A stretch of 64,000 nt of DNA from assembly GCA_028274465.1 (NCBI GenBank), contig CM051455.1, positions 49,081,351-49,145,350 of the forward strand, in the 5' to 3' direction. This DNA comes from Plantago ovata (taxonomy: Eukaryota; Streptophyta; Magnoliopsida; Lamiales; Plantaginaceae). The position numbers and the translations under genes were made by a program. The number at the start of each line of letters is the position of its first letter. Position 1 is the stretch's first letter. Positions 1 to 11,731 of the stretch are shown here, piece by piece. A model generated the notes under the pieces. That model had not been told where the DNA came from and made no database searches. It saw nothing but the letters and a program-made list of their open reading frames with translations.

Positions 1-319
1 CACCACTGAGCTTCATGAACTCAAACAACAACACATACTCTCTTTTCCACACGGTTAACTTGGAATTCACATGAGGCTCGCCACGTATATCAGCATTAGG
101 GAGCATTTCCTTGATGTATAACTCAACTTGCCTGAAAAAACCTCCCTTCCAACCATTACCAGACCTCCATCCTTCATTGATAAGCCGCTTGACGGTTGAT
201 ATCAAGCATTCTTCTTCCTCACGAGACCAGAATTTCCTACGGCTACCAGTCTGTCCAGCTCTGCCTCCTCCACGAGCACCACCACGCCCATTCTTTCGGC
301 CTCCAAGTTGCTGGTCCAT
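1..319 (-). CDS. Myb/SANT-like accessory protein of Harbinger element (partial)
   Basis: The ORF starts at the ATG complementary to 317-319 and runs off the left window edge. It opens with a Gly/Arg-rich basic stretch, followed by a SANT-like domain with a KFWSREEEECLI helix, a GWRSGNGWKGGFF segment and a VWKREYVLLFEFMKLSG helix. In PIF/Harbinger elements the Myb-like protein binds the transposon ends and helps import the transposase. It lies downstream of the transposase on the same strand, as expected. No stop or frameshift is visible in the part present. A host Myb/SANT gene is an alternative, but the neighbouring transposase makes that unlikely. Confidence 0.8.
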   Translation of the reverse strand, partial: MDQQLGGRKNGRGGARGGGRAGQTGSRRKFWSREEEECLISTVKRLINEGWRSGNGWKGGFFRQVELYIKEMLPNADIRGEPHVNSKLTVWKREYVLLFEFMKLSG

Positions 320-618
320 GATCTGAAAAACAAGAAACAATAAGTATATCACCAATTCAAAATACTACCCTTGTGCATAGCACAACAATCATAAGCTGGG
401 ATTATAAATAAGAGAACACCAATGTAAATTCTCAAAATGTAACACATATTCAAGATATATAATTCAGATTAAGCAAATGGATATAGAAAAAGTATGATCA
501 GAAAACATCCAAGTGTCCAAACAAAAGACAATATTCAAAACAAACAGTGCACATCAAGTGTCCAAACATTGTTTGAGTATAGTCTAAAGCAAATAACAAA
601 TGTAGTAAAACGCTTGTC
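320..618. other. Spacer between the two Harbinger genes
   Basis: AT-rich sequence between the Myb-like start and the transposase stop. It would hold the transposase 3' UTR and the Myb promoter. I see no further coding sequence in it. Confidence 0.5.
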
Positions 619-1977
619 CTATAAGCAGTAACGCCAGTTGTTGTACATGTCTTGGGCAAAGTTTTCACGCCAATCCGACCACTGCTGAGAGGTCTCAACC
701 GTATCAATGTATTCCAATTCAGGCTCAGGTGCATCAGGAACTTGAGAATCAACAAGATCAAGAGGATCAACCGCCATTTCTGTCCTAATGAAGTTATGCA
801 ACAGTGCACATGCCATTATAATTTTATTTTGTGTAACCAATGGGTAAAACATGTTGCTCCGTAGTACAGCCCAACGATTCTTAAGATGTCCAAAACCTTG
901 CTCTATGATATTACGGGCTCTGCAATGCTTCATATTGAAGTATTCTTTATAGTTTCTAGGCCTTGTACGCCTAGGACCCCACTCTTTTAGATGATAACGT
1001 ATTCCCCTATACGGTGTTAAGAAACCGTCAGCGTTTGCGTAACCATTATCGCACAAATAATAGGTTCCTGCAATTAAAACAAATAAATTATTTTTACTTT
1101 GTGATGTACTAATCAATCAAACAAGTTAAAAGACTATGTCATGTACCAGTTGGAACTTGCAACCCGTTAGGTCTACTGACGGCATCACGTAGGACTCGAC
1201 TATCTGCAGCGGAGCCTTCCCATCCAGCTAAGATATAAATGAATTTCATGTTCATATCACATACTCCAAGCACGTTAGTGCAAACTCGGCCTTTACGAGT
1301 TCTGTATCGCACATTGTCTATTTGTGACACTTGCCCATCTATGTATGCACCATCCAGTGCCCCTAGACAACCCTACATAAATTCAAGATCGGTAAGACAT
1401 CGATACAACAAGGAATAAACTGATGGCAAAGATTGAAAGTTAGAAACTTAAATAAAAGCAATTACCTTGAAAATCTTAAATTTTTCATTGGTGCAAGCCT
1501 CCGTGACAGGTTGTGGAGTAGCAAGGAGTCTGTCGTGAAGGTTAATACTGCATCTAGTGTCCGGTTGAAGTATTTACTCACAGTGCTTCCCGACCGTTTG
1601 AATTTAAACTTGACAATACAATTCTTAGTATGATGTGCTAAGACATGCAATAAGAGTGCTGTTTGTTCTTGCACAGTAACCCATTTTTCGTCTTGCAAAC
1701 CCGCATAATGCTCCAACACATAACAAAGCTTTGCAAATGCATTGCGATCCATTCGCAAGTTGTTTATACAATCATCATCAGTAAGGTTTACCAAATCATT
1801 CATGTGGTCAAGCTGTTTAGGGATTTTATCAAGCATCCTATATACGCGTCTCTGCGTACGGCTAGAAGAGCTTTGTGCAAGATGCAAACAGTAACACAAC
1901 ATGATAAGGCCCAATCGAGTACGTACGGAAAGAAGTTGAATGCCTACTATAACTAGTACTTGTGTATCCCAGTCCAT
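619..1977 (-). pseudogene. Harbinger DDE transposase (ALP1/HARBI1-like), one frameshift
   Basis: Three exons on the minus strand: 1977-1466, 1372-1148/1147 and 1067-619. The likely start is MDWDTQ. The conserved N-terminal block contains LRMDRNAFAKLC and VLAHHTKNCIVKFKFKRSGS. The catalytic core follows: first Asp in GCLGALDG, second Asp in GSAADSRVL, CDNGY, and the Glu in ARNIIEQGFG followed by HLKNRWAVL. The frame that reads into GCLGALDG ends exon 1 as NEKFKIFK, which differs from the frame upstream. This implies a one-base loss near 1535-1545. The rest of the coding sequence is open. Domesticated host relatives (ALP1, HHP1) exist, but the adjacent Myb gene and TIR-like end argue for a transposon. 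Confidence 0.85.
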
Positions 1978-2010
1978 TGTAACTACATACAGGTAACAAG
2001 CAAGTAACAA

Positions 2011-2535
2011 GTCACAATCAAATGCACACTATGCAAAGTGATCAAGGAAGCACAAATAAAGATTAACAACTAACAAATATTATACCCACTTAACAGAATC
2101 ACAAGCATAAAGAGTATATGCTGCAAAACTAAAACTAAGGTGGAAAAAAAAACAGAGTCCCTCTTAAAAATTGCAAATACTAGCAGAAAGATAAAACGAA
2201 TTGTGATTTTGATTAACTATAAAAATTAAGAATAAGTCAATCATATGTAATTAGATCATAAACAATACCAATTTACTTGTGTTGGAAAAGTTTTATTCAA
2301 CAAAAGCAAATTTCTAAATCATTGGTAACACCAAAAAGTAAGCTTTACCAGTTTTTCTCAAATGACACTTGTGGCAAAGAACTCTTCTCCTCAATACCCA
2401 ATGTTGCTTTCTGATTGTTGGTTGCTGCACTTGCTGGAGAAATAGAAAAGTGATGTATTTATAGCGTTGTTGATGAAACCCTAGAATCATCATGTTTTGA
2501 GAGAAAGATTGTTGATTGATCACAGAATCCATCTT
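2011..2535 (-). other. Leader region of Harbinger element
   Basis: Between the transposase start and the inner part of the right terminus. It is AT-rich and has several short reading frames on the minus strand, none recognisable. It probably holds the promoter and 5' UTR, possibly with a leader intron. Confidence 0.4.
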
Positions 2536-3068
2536 TTTTGTAAGAGAGATGGTTGATTTAACCAGAAAATATTATTGAAGAAGAGATCGAATATAAATTT
2601 CTCTGCAAATTGATATGTGAAAATCTGAAGAATGGTGAGAAATGAGTAGTGATTAGATACGGAGTATTTCATCTTCCCAAAAAGTGGAGGATTATTTTTG
2701 CCGAATTATACCGGGTCGCTTGGAATGAGTATGTCAAACCCGGAAAAAAGGCAGGGATAGAGAACAAAGGATTAGAAAAGATTCGCTGGGCAAATCTCGC
2801 CTTGTTTGCCGTAATAAATGGTACCGAATAGCTCCTAAAAAAAAGTTATTTGGGTCAAAAGTTATTATTTTTATAGGAATCAAACATTATTATGAATGGA
2901 GATAAAAGGAAAAAAAGAAAAATAATGAAGCCACGTTAGCTCCGCTTCATAGGACCAATCCATCCACGTGAGATGAGCTTGTAGAGTTTCAAAATCTGAA
3001 CTTATCCAAGGAAAACGATAGACAACAATTATGATCGTGTTCCATCGGAAAAAAAGTTAGGCAAACAA

Positions 3069-3075
3069 TATAAAG
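3069..3075 (+). promoter_or_regulatory. Candidate TATA box of MCCA
   Basis: TATAAAG about 170 bases before the MCCA ATG, in an otherwise gene-free 409-bp stretch between the transposon end and MCCA. Its position would give a 5' UTR of roughly 140 bases. Confidence 0.4.
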
Positions 3076-3244
3076 ACTAAAGAGGAATCAGAACTTAGGG
3101 GTATAATATCCAAACTTTAAACACTTAGGTGGCTTGCTGCAATTTACCAATCGGAAAACTATCACTCCGATAGAGAGCACACCAGCTTCACTTCACCTTG
3201 TTCATTTTTAATCATTTCAGTTTCCCCCCTCTAAAACGACGAAG

Positions 3245-6200
3245 ATGTTGCTATGGGCATCTTCTGTACTCCGTCGAAGAACTCACCGCCTCCATCTCCG
3301 CCAATTCTCAGCCGGCGCGCCAATAATTTCCGAAATCCAGAGCAAAAATGATAGGATAGAGAAGATACTGATCGCCAATAGAGGCGAAATCGCTTGCCGG
3401 ATAATTCGTACCGCCAAGCGATTGGGGATCCGAACCGTCGCCGTTTACAGCGACGCCGATAAGAGCAGCTTACACGTCAAGTCGGCTGATGAAGCTGTTT
3501 GCATTGGTCCCCCGCCGGCTCGGCTCAGCTACTTGAGCATTCCTTCCATTCTCCAAGCCGCTCACCGAACCGGCTCTCAGGTAGGCCTAATTAAACATTT
3601 GTGAAATTAAATTGAAGTTTACTATGTCTTTGTCAATTGTCATTCCATTTTGATGAAATGCGAGTCATTCTATACTACAGTAATTGTCATTCCAGGATGC
3701 ATCAAGGGTGCAAATAGTAGTGAAATATCTTCAAGTGTAAGTCATTAAACTTTTAGCGGAATTGTTGGTGTTATAGGAATTGAGATAGATAGTATCCTTT
3801 TCAGCTTGAAATGGAGTCATGAAAGGCTATATTTGACATACTTGCGGATCGAAGTTTAGGTAGATACAATGTAGCATAGATTCTCCCGCGGAAAATGAAA
3901 TCCATAAAGGCAGGCAGAATTAAAGTAAGTTGAATGAGAACACTATTCGTTTATTGTCTTTGCCTTTGATCTCTCTCATCCCGGCGGCGTAGGGTGTCTG
4001 TCGCCTGCTGATTCCTTATTCTGCTTCGTGAATTCGAACCAAAACCAGAAAAATGACTCAGGGATAAGCTGGAATAGGAAGTACCGAAATTTGCAGTCAG
4101 ACTGCTGTCTATGGTTATGCTCAGCCTCGGACAGGCTATATTTGACATACTTGTGCATCTAAGTTTACGCAGAAATAGTATAGCATGCTAAAATTTGCAG
4201 CCAGACTGCTGTCTATGTTATGCTGAACTTTAGTGGGTATACTGTATAGTGTATAGAATTTAGAAGTTGATTGTGCTCTTCCTAAAATCCCGTCTCTGGA
4301 ACCTGTGACCTTATATTGAGAGTGTATTGGTTTGATAGACATGTAGAATTCAAAAAGCTCAAGCTATTTGGAAGGAAAGATGAATGATGAAACATGAATA
4401 ACGCAATTGATATACTGATAAAATTAAGAGATTTCATAATTCTAATTTGTATGGCATACACATGGTTGTCTGCAATCTGTGCTTGGTATTTTTGTTAGAC
4501 GTGGTTGATTCTCTAGCATTTCTGAGAGTGTTTTTTTTTTCTTTTTTGGTGATAATTAGGCTATACACCCAGGCTATGGGTTTCTGTCAGAGAGTGCGGA
4601 GTTTGCTCGACATTGTGAAGATGAGGGTTTTACATTTATTGGACCCCCTGCATCAGCAATTCGTGAAATGGGTGACAAAAGGTAAAAACTTCGCCAATCT
4701 TTGCTACTGAAATATCCATACAAACTTCGCCAATCCCTCCTTACGTTATTTCCGGCATGTTTAATTTAGCTTTCAAGTTTAATCATATGCTAAATGCTGT
4801 TGGTAATAAATGTTTCAGTGCTTCAAAGAGAATAATGGGTGCAGCAGGAGTACCTCTAGTGCCTGGATATCATGGTGATGAACAAGATATTGAATTTATG
4901 AAGTTACAAGCAGATAAAATTGGATATCCTATATTGATCAAGCCGACTCATGGAGGTGGAGGAAAGGTGCCTCTCTAATTTGAATTTTTCTTTGTTATTA
5001 TCACACCATTCATCTCTGAGTTTCTAAGAGTATACTATAAAATATGTCTTTGATTTTATTTCTTTCTTTGTAGGGCATGAGGATTGTTGAGAATCCTAAA
5101 GATTTCATTGATGCCTTTGTTGGAGCACAGCGTGAAGCTGCTGCATCGTTTGGAGTCAATACAGTCTTGCTGGAAAAATATATCACAAAACCAAGGCACA
5201 TAGAAGTCCAGGTACTCCTCTCTCTTGTGTGATTGATCTGTCACTTAAAATGAGCGCATTACAATTCCATAGGGTGCATTGTTTTGTCTTTACCCTATCT
5301 TATTTTTTCTTTTGTCAACACTGCGTTCTCTCTAGCGAATCTGAGGCATGAAGTTAAGGAGGGACCCTGTTCCTAGTAATTTACATTCTTATGCAAACAG
5401 CTATGGAGAAACGTTTTACCAAGCCGATAGATGATAACTAATGTTGCATTTCAAATTTGTCTGTCTGTAGGTGTTTGGGGACAAACATGGTAATGTCATA
5501 CATCTAAATGAAAGAGATTGTAGTGTCCAAAGGAGACACCAAAAGATAATTGAAGAAGCTCCTGCTGTAATTTTTCTTACACAAATTTTCTCCTTAAGTT
5601 TACATCCTTTAACTTTCTCTAGTGATTGTTATCTTACTCGTGGCAGATTTATCTACATGCAGCCAAACATCAGCAGTGAGTTTCGCTCTCACCTGGGTCA
5701 AGCAGCTGTATCTGCAGCTAAGGTTATATGCATGTTGTCTTATTTGAATATTTCTGATGTCTTGATTTAAATTTCTTGCCTAGTATTGACTCTTGCTACG
5801 TAGTTTTAGTAGATAGCCAGTCTGCAAGCATGAATTTCCTGTGAAAATTTGTTGAACATTCAGAGTAAATATTTGTTGTTGCTAGTTTACCCTTCAAATT
5901 CATATTTATTGTAATTTTCAGTACTACTGCTGGGATCTTGCTCTTTTTTATTTTATTAAAGGTTCTTCCTGACTATATTTTGCGGATTTGGAATCTGGAT
6001 GGCCCATGAGCGTCACCTTTTTTTGTAGGCGTCCGAGGAATGATAGACCAGGTTCATTTAAAATGTGGCAAGAGAACGCAAATGAAAAAAAAACAAAAAC
6101 ATAACCAATATAATTTCCTGGGGTGTTGGTGTTTCGTGATGCTTCATAGTAAGTGGCTCCTATGGGAATTGGTCAATGGATAAAAGACTTACAATGGATC

Positions 6201-9200
6201 TGGGTCTACTTAACTACTCGAACATGCTTACATAGAATCCTGCACAACAGTCTGATTTACTACTTAACTAAAAGTGGAAGAACGAAATGTATGATCCATT
6301 GGCAACTTAACCTGTAGGCTGACCTTCTATTTAATTGAACTATTTAAATACCTGAAAGTACAATTAATTTTCGACCTCCTGTGATCCTCTTACTTTCTTG
6401 TCTTGGTTAGTTGTTGTGTGTATTTTATTTTTTCCCGTATTCGTCGCTGTGTGTGTATGTGTGTTCAGGTGTCGTTTTGGCCTCTTTCTATTATATCTCT
6501 CACAGCTTCAGGTTGTAACTCTTGTTTGGTTTACTAATAGGCAGTCAGTTATCACAGTGCTGGAACTGTTGAGTTTATAGTTGATACTGTTTCTGGAGAA
6601 TTTTACTTTATGGAGATGAACACACGCCTTCAGGTGGACTTACATTTCAAAGTCAAGTTATCTCTTTGCTTGTTCATTTTCAACATCTTTTGCCTGATTT
6701 AGATTGAATGACCTCTATTGCAGGTTGAACATCCTGTTACTGAGATGATTGTTGGTCAAGATCTTGTTGAGTGGCAAATACGCATTGCTAATGGAGAACC
6801 TCTTCCAATACGTCAACCCGAGGTGCCCTTATCAGGTCAAACATTTTTCCTAAGATTCTCGTTCCCTGTCATCTTTACATGCCCCACTGCGTATGAACTC
6901 TTGTTAGAACAGATGTCTGAACTGTTCAGATTTCAAATAAAGTAAAGCAATGGCATTTTTGTGTATTGTGTATCTGATAGTATACAATTCTTTTACATGA
7001 TTGAAAACCCTACTATACCTGTAATTTTATCCACTGAATACGAGCCAATAAAAAAAAAAAAAATAGTTCATGTATGCCTCAAAGTTCTATCATTACATAA
7101 TATAAATGTTCCCCATGCACCAAACTGGTTAAAGTGTGTGATTATGTTGACATGGAACGTCTTACTGGAGGTAGAGCTAGTGATATTCTGGATATTACGG
7201 TGATAACTTGCTAATTCTTCAACATGAATCTGCTTTCTTTTTGGGGTATCGGAGTCGGTAAAACTACCGTTAGTCTTATATTTTAACATGTACCTAGTTC
7301 AGGAATTATATTGCTTGTTGGTTTGTGTTCATTTTGCTGGGATACAAACCATAATATGGATCTGGTACCTTTACTAAGTTTGTGCGTATTCTGTAGGCCA
7401 TGCTTTTGAAGCCCGCATATATGCTGAGAATGTTCCGAAAGGGTTTCTTCCAGCAACTGGAATTCTGCATCACTATTGTCCTGTCCAAGAGTCGTCAGAA
7501 GGTACTCTAAGTATTGAAAGCTTCTTTTCCGCTCCCATGCTACCTTTGAAATTCTTTTAATTAAATATGTGCATGCATAAAGATGCTAGGTGCCCATGAT
7601 TTTAACCCTCCCTTGGTGAATTTTTGTGTTTGAGAATCTGTTTCTCAAGGCCAGATTGTACTTTTCTTATTTGATTGTCTTCTCCTAAAGCCCATTCAAT
7701 GTCAATTACCAGTTAGAGTTGAGACTGGAGTGGAGCAGGGAGACACAGTCAGCATGCATTATGATCCCATGATTGCTAAACTTGTTGTTTGGGGAAAAGA
7801 CCGAACTGGTGCATTGATCAAGATGAAAGATTGCCTGTCAAAATTTCAGGTGTGCTGAAGCAAATTGTAACTTGTTAAATTGATGTGCATTTTGATCTGA
7901 TTTCATGAAGATACCTATCTTTTGGGATATATCATCAAATAATTTGATTCAAATTTACCAGAGTCCCTCGCTTTTTAAAGATTTTTGTAGTAATATATAT
8001 CCATATGCATATTTAATCCTTTTTGGTGATGACAAAATTGAAGAGGTAACTCAATGATAGATTTTGATTTCCTCATGCAATTCAATCAGGTTCTTCGAGC
8101 TTTTACATAAAAATGTAAGGAAAAAAAAAAGTATTCAGCCCGCTCCACAAGCACTGAAACAAAACAACACTCCAAAATCACGCACTCTTCCAGTACCTGC
8201 TTTTGGATGTAAAGATTCTATCTGAATATCTGTTATTTTATATCTGATCGACTTCTTTCGCAGGTTGCTGGCTTGCCTACTAACATAGGTTTTATCTTAA
8301 AACTAGCAAATCATGGCGCTTTTGAAAATGGAGATGTCGAAACCAATTTTATTGAATTGCATAAAAATGATCTATTTGTCAATCAAGACGATTCATTATC
8401 AACTGAAAAAGCTCATAATGCTGCAAAACATGGTGCTACCATTGCAGCTGCATGTGTCTGTCAACAAGAACTTGCAGCGATGAGGGAAAGCATCCCTGGT
8501 AAATTATCCAAACACTGTTTGTCTTCCTAGAGCTATCTATGTTTTTGGAATTAAGTCTTGTAATCATCCCAGGTAAGGTCGCTGTATGGTATGCTGACCC
8601 CCCTTTCCGAGTCAATCACCGTGCCAAGTGCACAATGGAACTTGAATTGGATGATGAGTTCAGCAAGAGTGGTTCAAAAATTGTAGTGGTCCATATCACT
8701 TATCTATCCAAAGGGAAATATTTCATTGAGGTGGTTTATATGTGGTTATTTGATTTCTACGTTTTCCTAATTCTAACAATCAAGCACTTTTGATGTGTGT
8801 CCTGAAGGAGCTGGTATACATTTGCAGATTGAAGATGACATGATTCCAGGCCTCGAGATGAGTGTAGTGCACTTGAGCGGCCATGACTTTAAAGTCGAGC
8901 ATGATGGTGTTAGCATGAATGTCAGTGTGTCTGCTTATTCGAAGGTGAATTTTGCATGAAAACATGTTCTGTGGTTTTCCCTTCTCTTCTGTTTTATTTT
9001 AGAGTTCAGGTATTTATTTCCACTATTCTTACTGTATGACTGATTTTAATTTCTCTTCCATGGGTGAATGCCAAGTCATTTATTTGGTGAACAACCAAAA
9101 TACATTTGTTAACCTTCTGATTTGTGTCTCTCTCTTTCCACTGGAAAGCCGGTTTAAGGCTTTAAGCTTGTGGCATTTCGAAGCATCTCCCAATCTTTCT

Positions 9201-10448
9201 CTTCATGCTGAATCACCTCTAACTTAAATTGTTTGTTTTAATCACACAACATTTGCAGTTGTACTCTCGTGAAAGTCATGCTGCACGTGCCAAAGAAAAA
9301 GTTCATGCCCTTGACATTCCCATTATTTGCACACTAAGTTGATAATCAATAATATAGTTATATAATGGTTCCTGTTTCTGATGGTGCACATCTCATAGTG
9401 TCATTAGGGATTTTCTTGGTATCCCTTTATGGGGCAATCCTGCTTTGGAGTTTGACAATGTGGATCAGAGGCAAATGATTTTCACAAATTTGACATTCAC
9501 CATTACACATGTTTATCTACTTTCAGGACCAGATGGAGCATATTCATGTCTGGCATGCATCACGTCATCACCATTTTAAACGAAGAGTTGGGTTAGAACT
9601 TTCTGATATTGATCAATACCAACACAAACATGTTCCTGAGGCTTCTTCACATCCACCCGGGACAGTGGGGGCTCCTATGGCTGGTTTAGTTGTAAAAGTG
9701 TTGGTAGAGGATGGAGCCAAAGTTGAGGAAGGGCAACCTGTATTGGTTTTAGAAGCCATGAAGATGGAGGTTGGATATCTATGTTGCTGAAACTGTACAT
9801 TACCTAAATGTTTTTCTGGACTTCCTCTCTTCCTTTTTGTAATCACAACTGTTATCCATTTGTTTTTCTTCTGCAGCATGTTGTGAAGGCCCCAAACCCT
9901 GGTTACATAAGTGGACTTCGGGTCTCAGCTGGACAACAAATTTCTGACGGTAGCATACTCTTTATTGTGAAGGTAAATCGTGACAAATATGCTTCAAAGT
10001 TCAATTGAACCTTCAAATCTTGAAGTATTAATTCTGATTAGTTGTTTTTTCTCTTTTTTTAATTGTTAACTTCTTTTGCTCTTTTGACAAATGGAGCAAA
10101 TGCTTCTGCGGTTCTGCCAATGTAATGCTTCCCTTCCTCGCTTAAATTCTTCCAATTTTGCCATACATCCATGCCGAAGAACCATACACATCCACACCAT
10201 AGTACCATACCCATCCTTTGGTTGTAATTTCTCATAATATTCCAACATCTAGGTCCATAGATTAAGCTGGCCTTACCCTTGACCCTCCTATTAAGAGACA
10301 TGTTTATTGTTGTAGTTTCATGCCAATATTCGTGTTGCGTTGAATTTATTTCAAATGATATTGAACAATTAGTTTCAGAAAGAAGCTATCATCTTACACT
10401 ATTCTTGTTACTATATCCAATTACATTATTCTTGATCAGGATGCCTAA
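3245..10448 (+). CDS. MCCA: Methylcrotonoyl-CoA carboxylase subunit alpha, mitochondrial (MCCA)
   Basis: Biotin-containing subunit of 3-methylcrotonyl-CoA carboxylase, which works with MCCB in mitochondrial leucine breakdown. Coding exons: 3245-3580, 4560-4681, 4819-4966, 5074-5211, 5471-5566, 5663-5722, 6541-6633, 6724-6835, 7397-7501, 7713-7849, 8264-8498, 8573-8730, 8828-8944, 9527-9769, 9877-9972 and 10440-10448. They sum to 2,205 nt (734 aa), the length I recall for the Arabidopsis protein, and every junction keeps frame. An Arg-rich presequence ([20 protein letters not shown]) precedes the biotin-carboxylase start [14 protein letters not shown]. Further motifs are HPGYGFLSE, the Gly-rich ATP loop [34 protein letters not shown], and the biotinyl site EAMKMEH with Lys698. 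The last exon is tiny (GATGCCTAA). Read-through of intron 15 would instead end the protein 11 residues after Lys at 9972. Confidence 0.96.
3824..4230 (+). repeat. Local duplications in MCCA intron 1
   Basis: A block beginning AGGCTATATTTGACATACTT occurs at 3824 and again at 4133. A second block around AAATTTGCAG, followed by AGACTGCTGTCTATG, occurs at 4087 and 4191. The copies are imperfect and in the same orientation, indicating old interlocking tandem duplications inside the 979-bp intron. Confidence 0.7.
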
Positions 10449-11401
10449 AGAGTTGGAGTTCTCAGCGCTGATACAGCTCCTGTTAATATGTCTGCGCAGA
10501 AGTAAGAAACTGTCAACAAGGTCTCACTCCTAATTAGGCCGTTTTGATATATATGTATATACGTAAATATCATCTTCGCGGGTCTCATACAGTGATTTAA
10601 ATGTAATGTTCAAGGTTCATGTTTAATAAATTGTCTGCTTGATCTTGATACTTTGAAGCTGCCCAATCAGACTTCAGTTCTGCTGCTTATTTTGTGGCCA
10701 GTAGGATTTCCATAGTCCTCCCATGTCCTGAAGGAAGAGTAAATGTTTTTTACCCTTGACTATTATTTAGATCTCCACATGACCTGTTTGAGCATTTTAG
10801 GCATATCCATATTCTATTTCTATCCAGCATGTGAACTTTGTGCTCCAAATAGCGTTCTCTCTTTAGGGCACTGTTGCAAGAATATGGTACTCCATAGTCC
10901 ATAGCAAGTGCAAACACACTAATTAGGATAAAACCAGTCATGTTAGCACTTAGCACCAAGGTCTTAAAGATGCACGATTGTTGAACTTTGTCTTTGATTC
11001 CTATAGAACCTTGCCAATATCTTGCAATTTGTATATCATCATATATTTATCCGCATGTGAATATTGCAAATTCCTGCTAGTTTTGGTTGTGCGAGATTCT
11101 ATTTTTTTCCCCTTTTCAAGTAGACTTGAAATACTTATTCGTTTTTTATTCTTCAACAGTTCTATACTTCTATATCGATTATTCTTCAATAGTTCTAAGT
11201 TCTAATATCGTAAATATTGTTTGGTTCAATGTAAAATAAATTACCCAAGAAAAGGGGGGGGGGGAGGGGGCATTGGAAAAAAGAGAGAGAATTCTAGTTC
11301 TAGGAGTATAGTATAGCTAGTGGCTTCTTAGTCATCCCAATATCCAGGTGATAGGATAAGGTAGGTATCTAATCTGGAAGTAAAATAAAAAATGGAAGGC
11401 T
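10449..11401 (+). other. MCCA 3' UTR and intergenic DNA
   Basis: Follows the MCCA stop. AATAAA at 10625-10630 is a possible poly(A) signal, giving a 3' UTR of about 200 bases. A G-rich run lies near 11253-11270. No gene is seen. Confidence 0.5.
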
Positions 11402-11731
11402 TTGTTTAAAAATAAAATAAACAAAATTTCATTTTGTTTTGAATGGAACGGAATTGAATTTATATTTACAGTAGTATCAAATATAAATTCAGTCCAAGTG
11501 CGGGAAACAAATCAGGTAGCAGACCGGCTAGCTAAGGAAGGAAGAAACAAGACTTTTGGATCTGCTATTGTTTTACCTTTTGTTCAATCTAATATGTATA
11601 TTTGGGATATCTGTCTACGATGAATTTTAGATGTAATTAGAAATATAGTTTCTTCCGGTATGTAAAAACCCGTATTATCTAATACGAAGTATTATCTAAT
11701 GAAGTTTGAATGTTTGAAAAAAAAAAAAAAA
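11402..11731 (+). mobile_element. LINE (non-LTR retrotransposon) 3' remnant
   Basis: An open stretch translates to VQVRETNQVADRLAKEGRN, the C-terminal signature of the RNase H domain found at the end of plant L1-type LINE polyproteins. A short 3' UTR-like segment and a 15-base A run at 11717-11731 follow. This is the layout of a 5'-truncated LINE insertion. Nothing upstream of the RNase H tail is recognisable. No target duplication was identified. Confidence 0.65.

Larger units (their letters stand above)
1..2835 (-). mobile_element. PIF/Harbinger transposon, right-hand part (left end outside the window)
   Basis: This is a class II element transcribed on the minus strand, with a DDE transposase (619-1977) followed by a Myb/SANT-like accessory gene (1-319). 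That is the standard two-gene PIF/Harbinger layout. The probable right terminus lies at about 2835, where the inward minus-strand sequence begins GGAGCTATTCGGTACC and is followed outside by TAA, a typical TWA-type Harbinger target site. The terminus resembles the confirmed terminus of the second Harbinger element in this window, which shares CTxTTxGGTA-like bases. The left TIR and the other target copy cannot be seen, so the boundary is an inference. The transposase carries one apparent frameshift, so this copy may not be autonomous. Confidence 0.8.

Noticed and set aside
2649-2831. 60-codon plus-strand frame near the first Harbinger end
   Set aside because: It lies inside the transposon terminus, is antisense to the element's genes and has no known motif.
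9244-9330. Possible extra MCCA exon after TTTGCAG (TTGTACTCTCGTG...)
   Set aside because: Including it breaks the frame and the junction from SAYSK to DQMEHIHVW. The 16-exon model already gives the family length.
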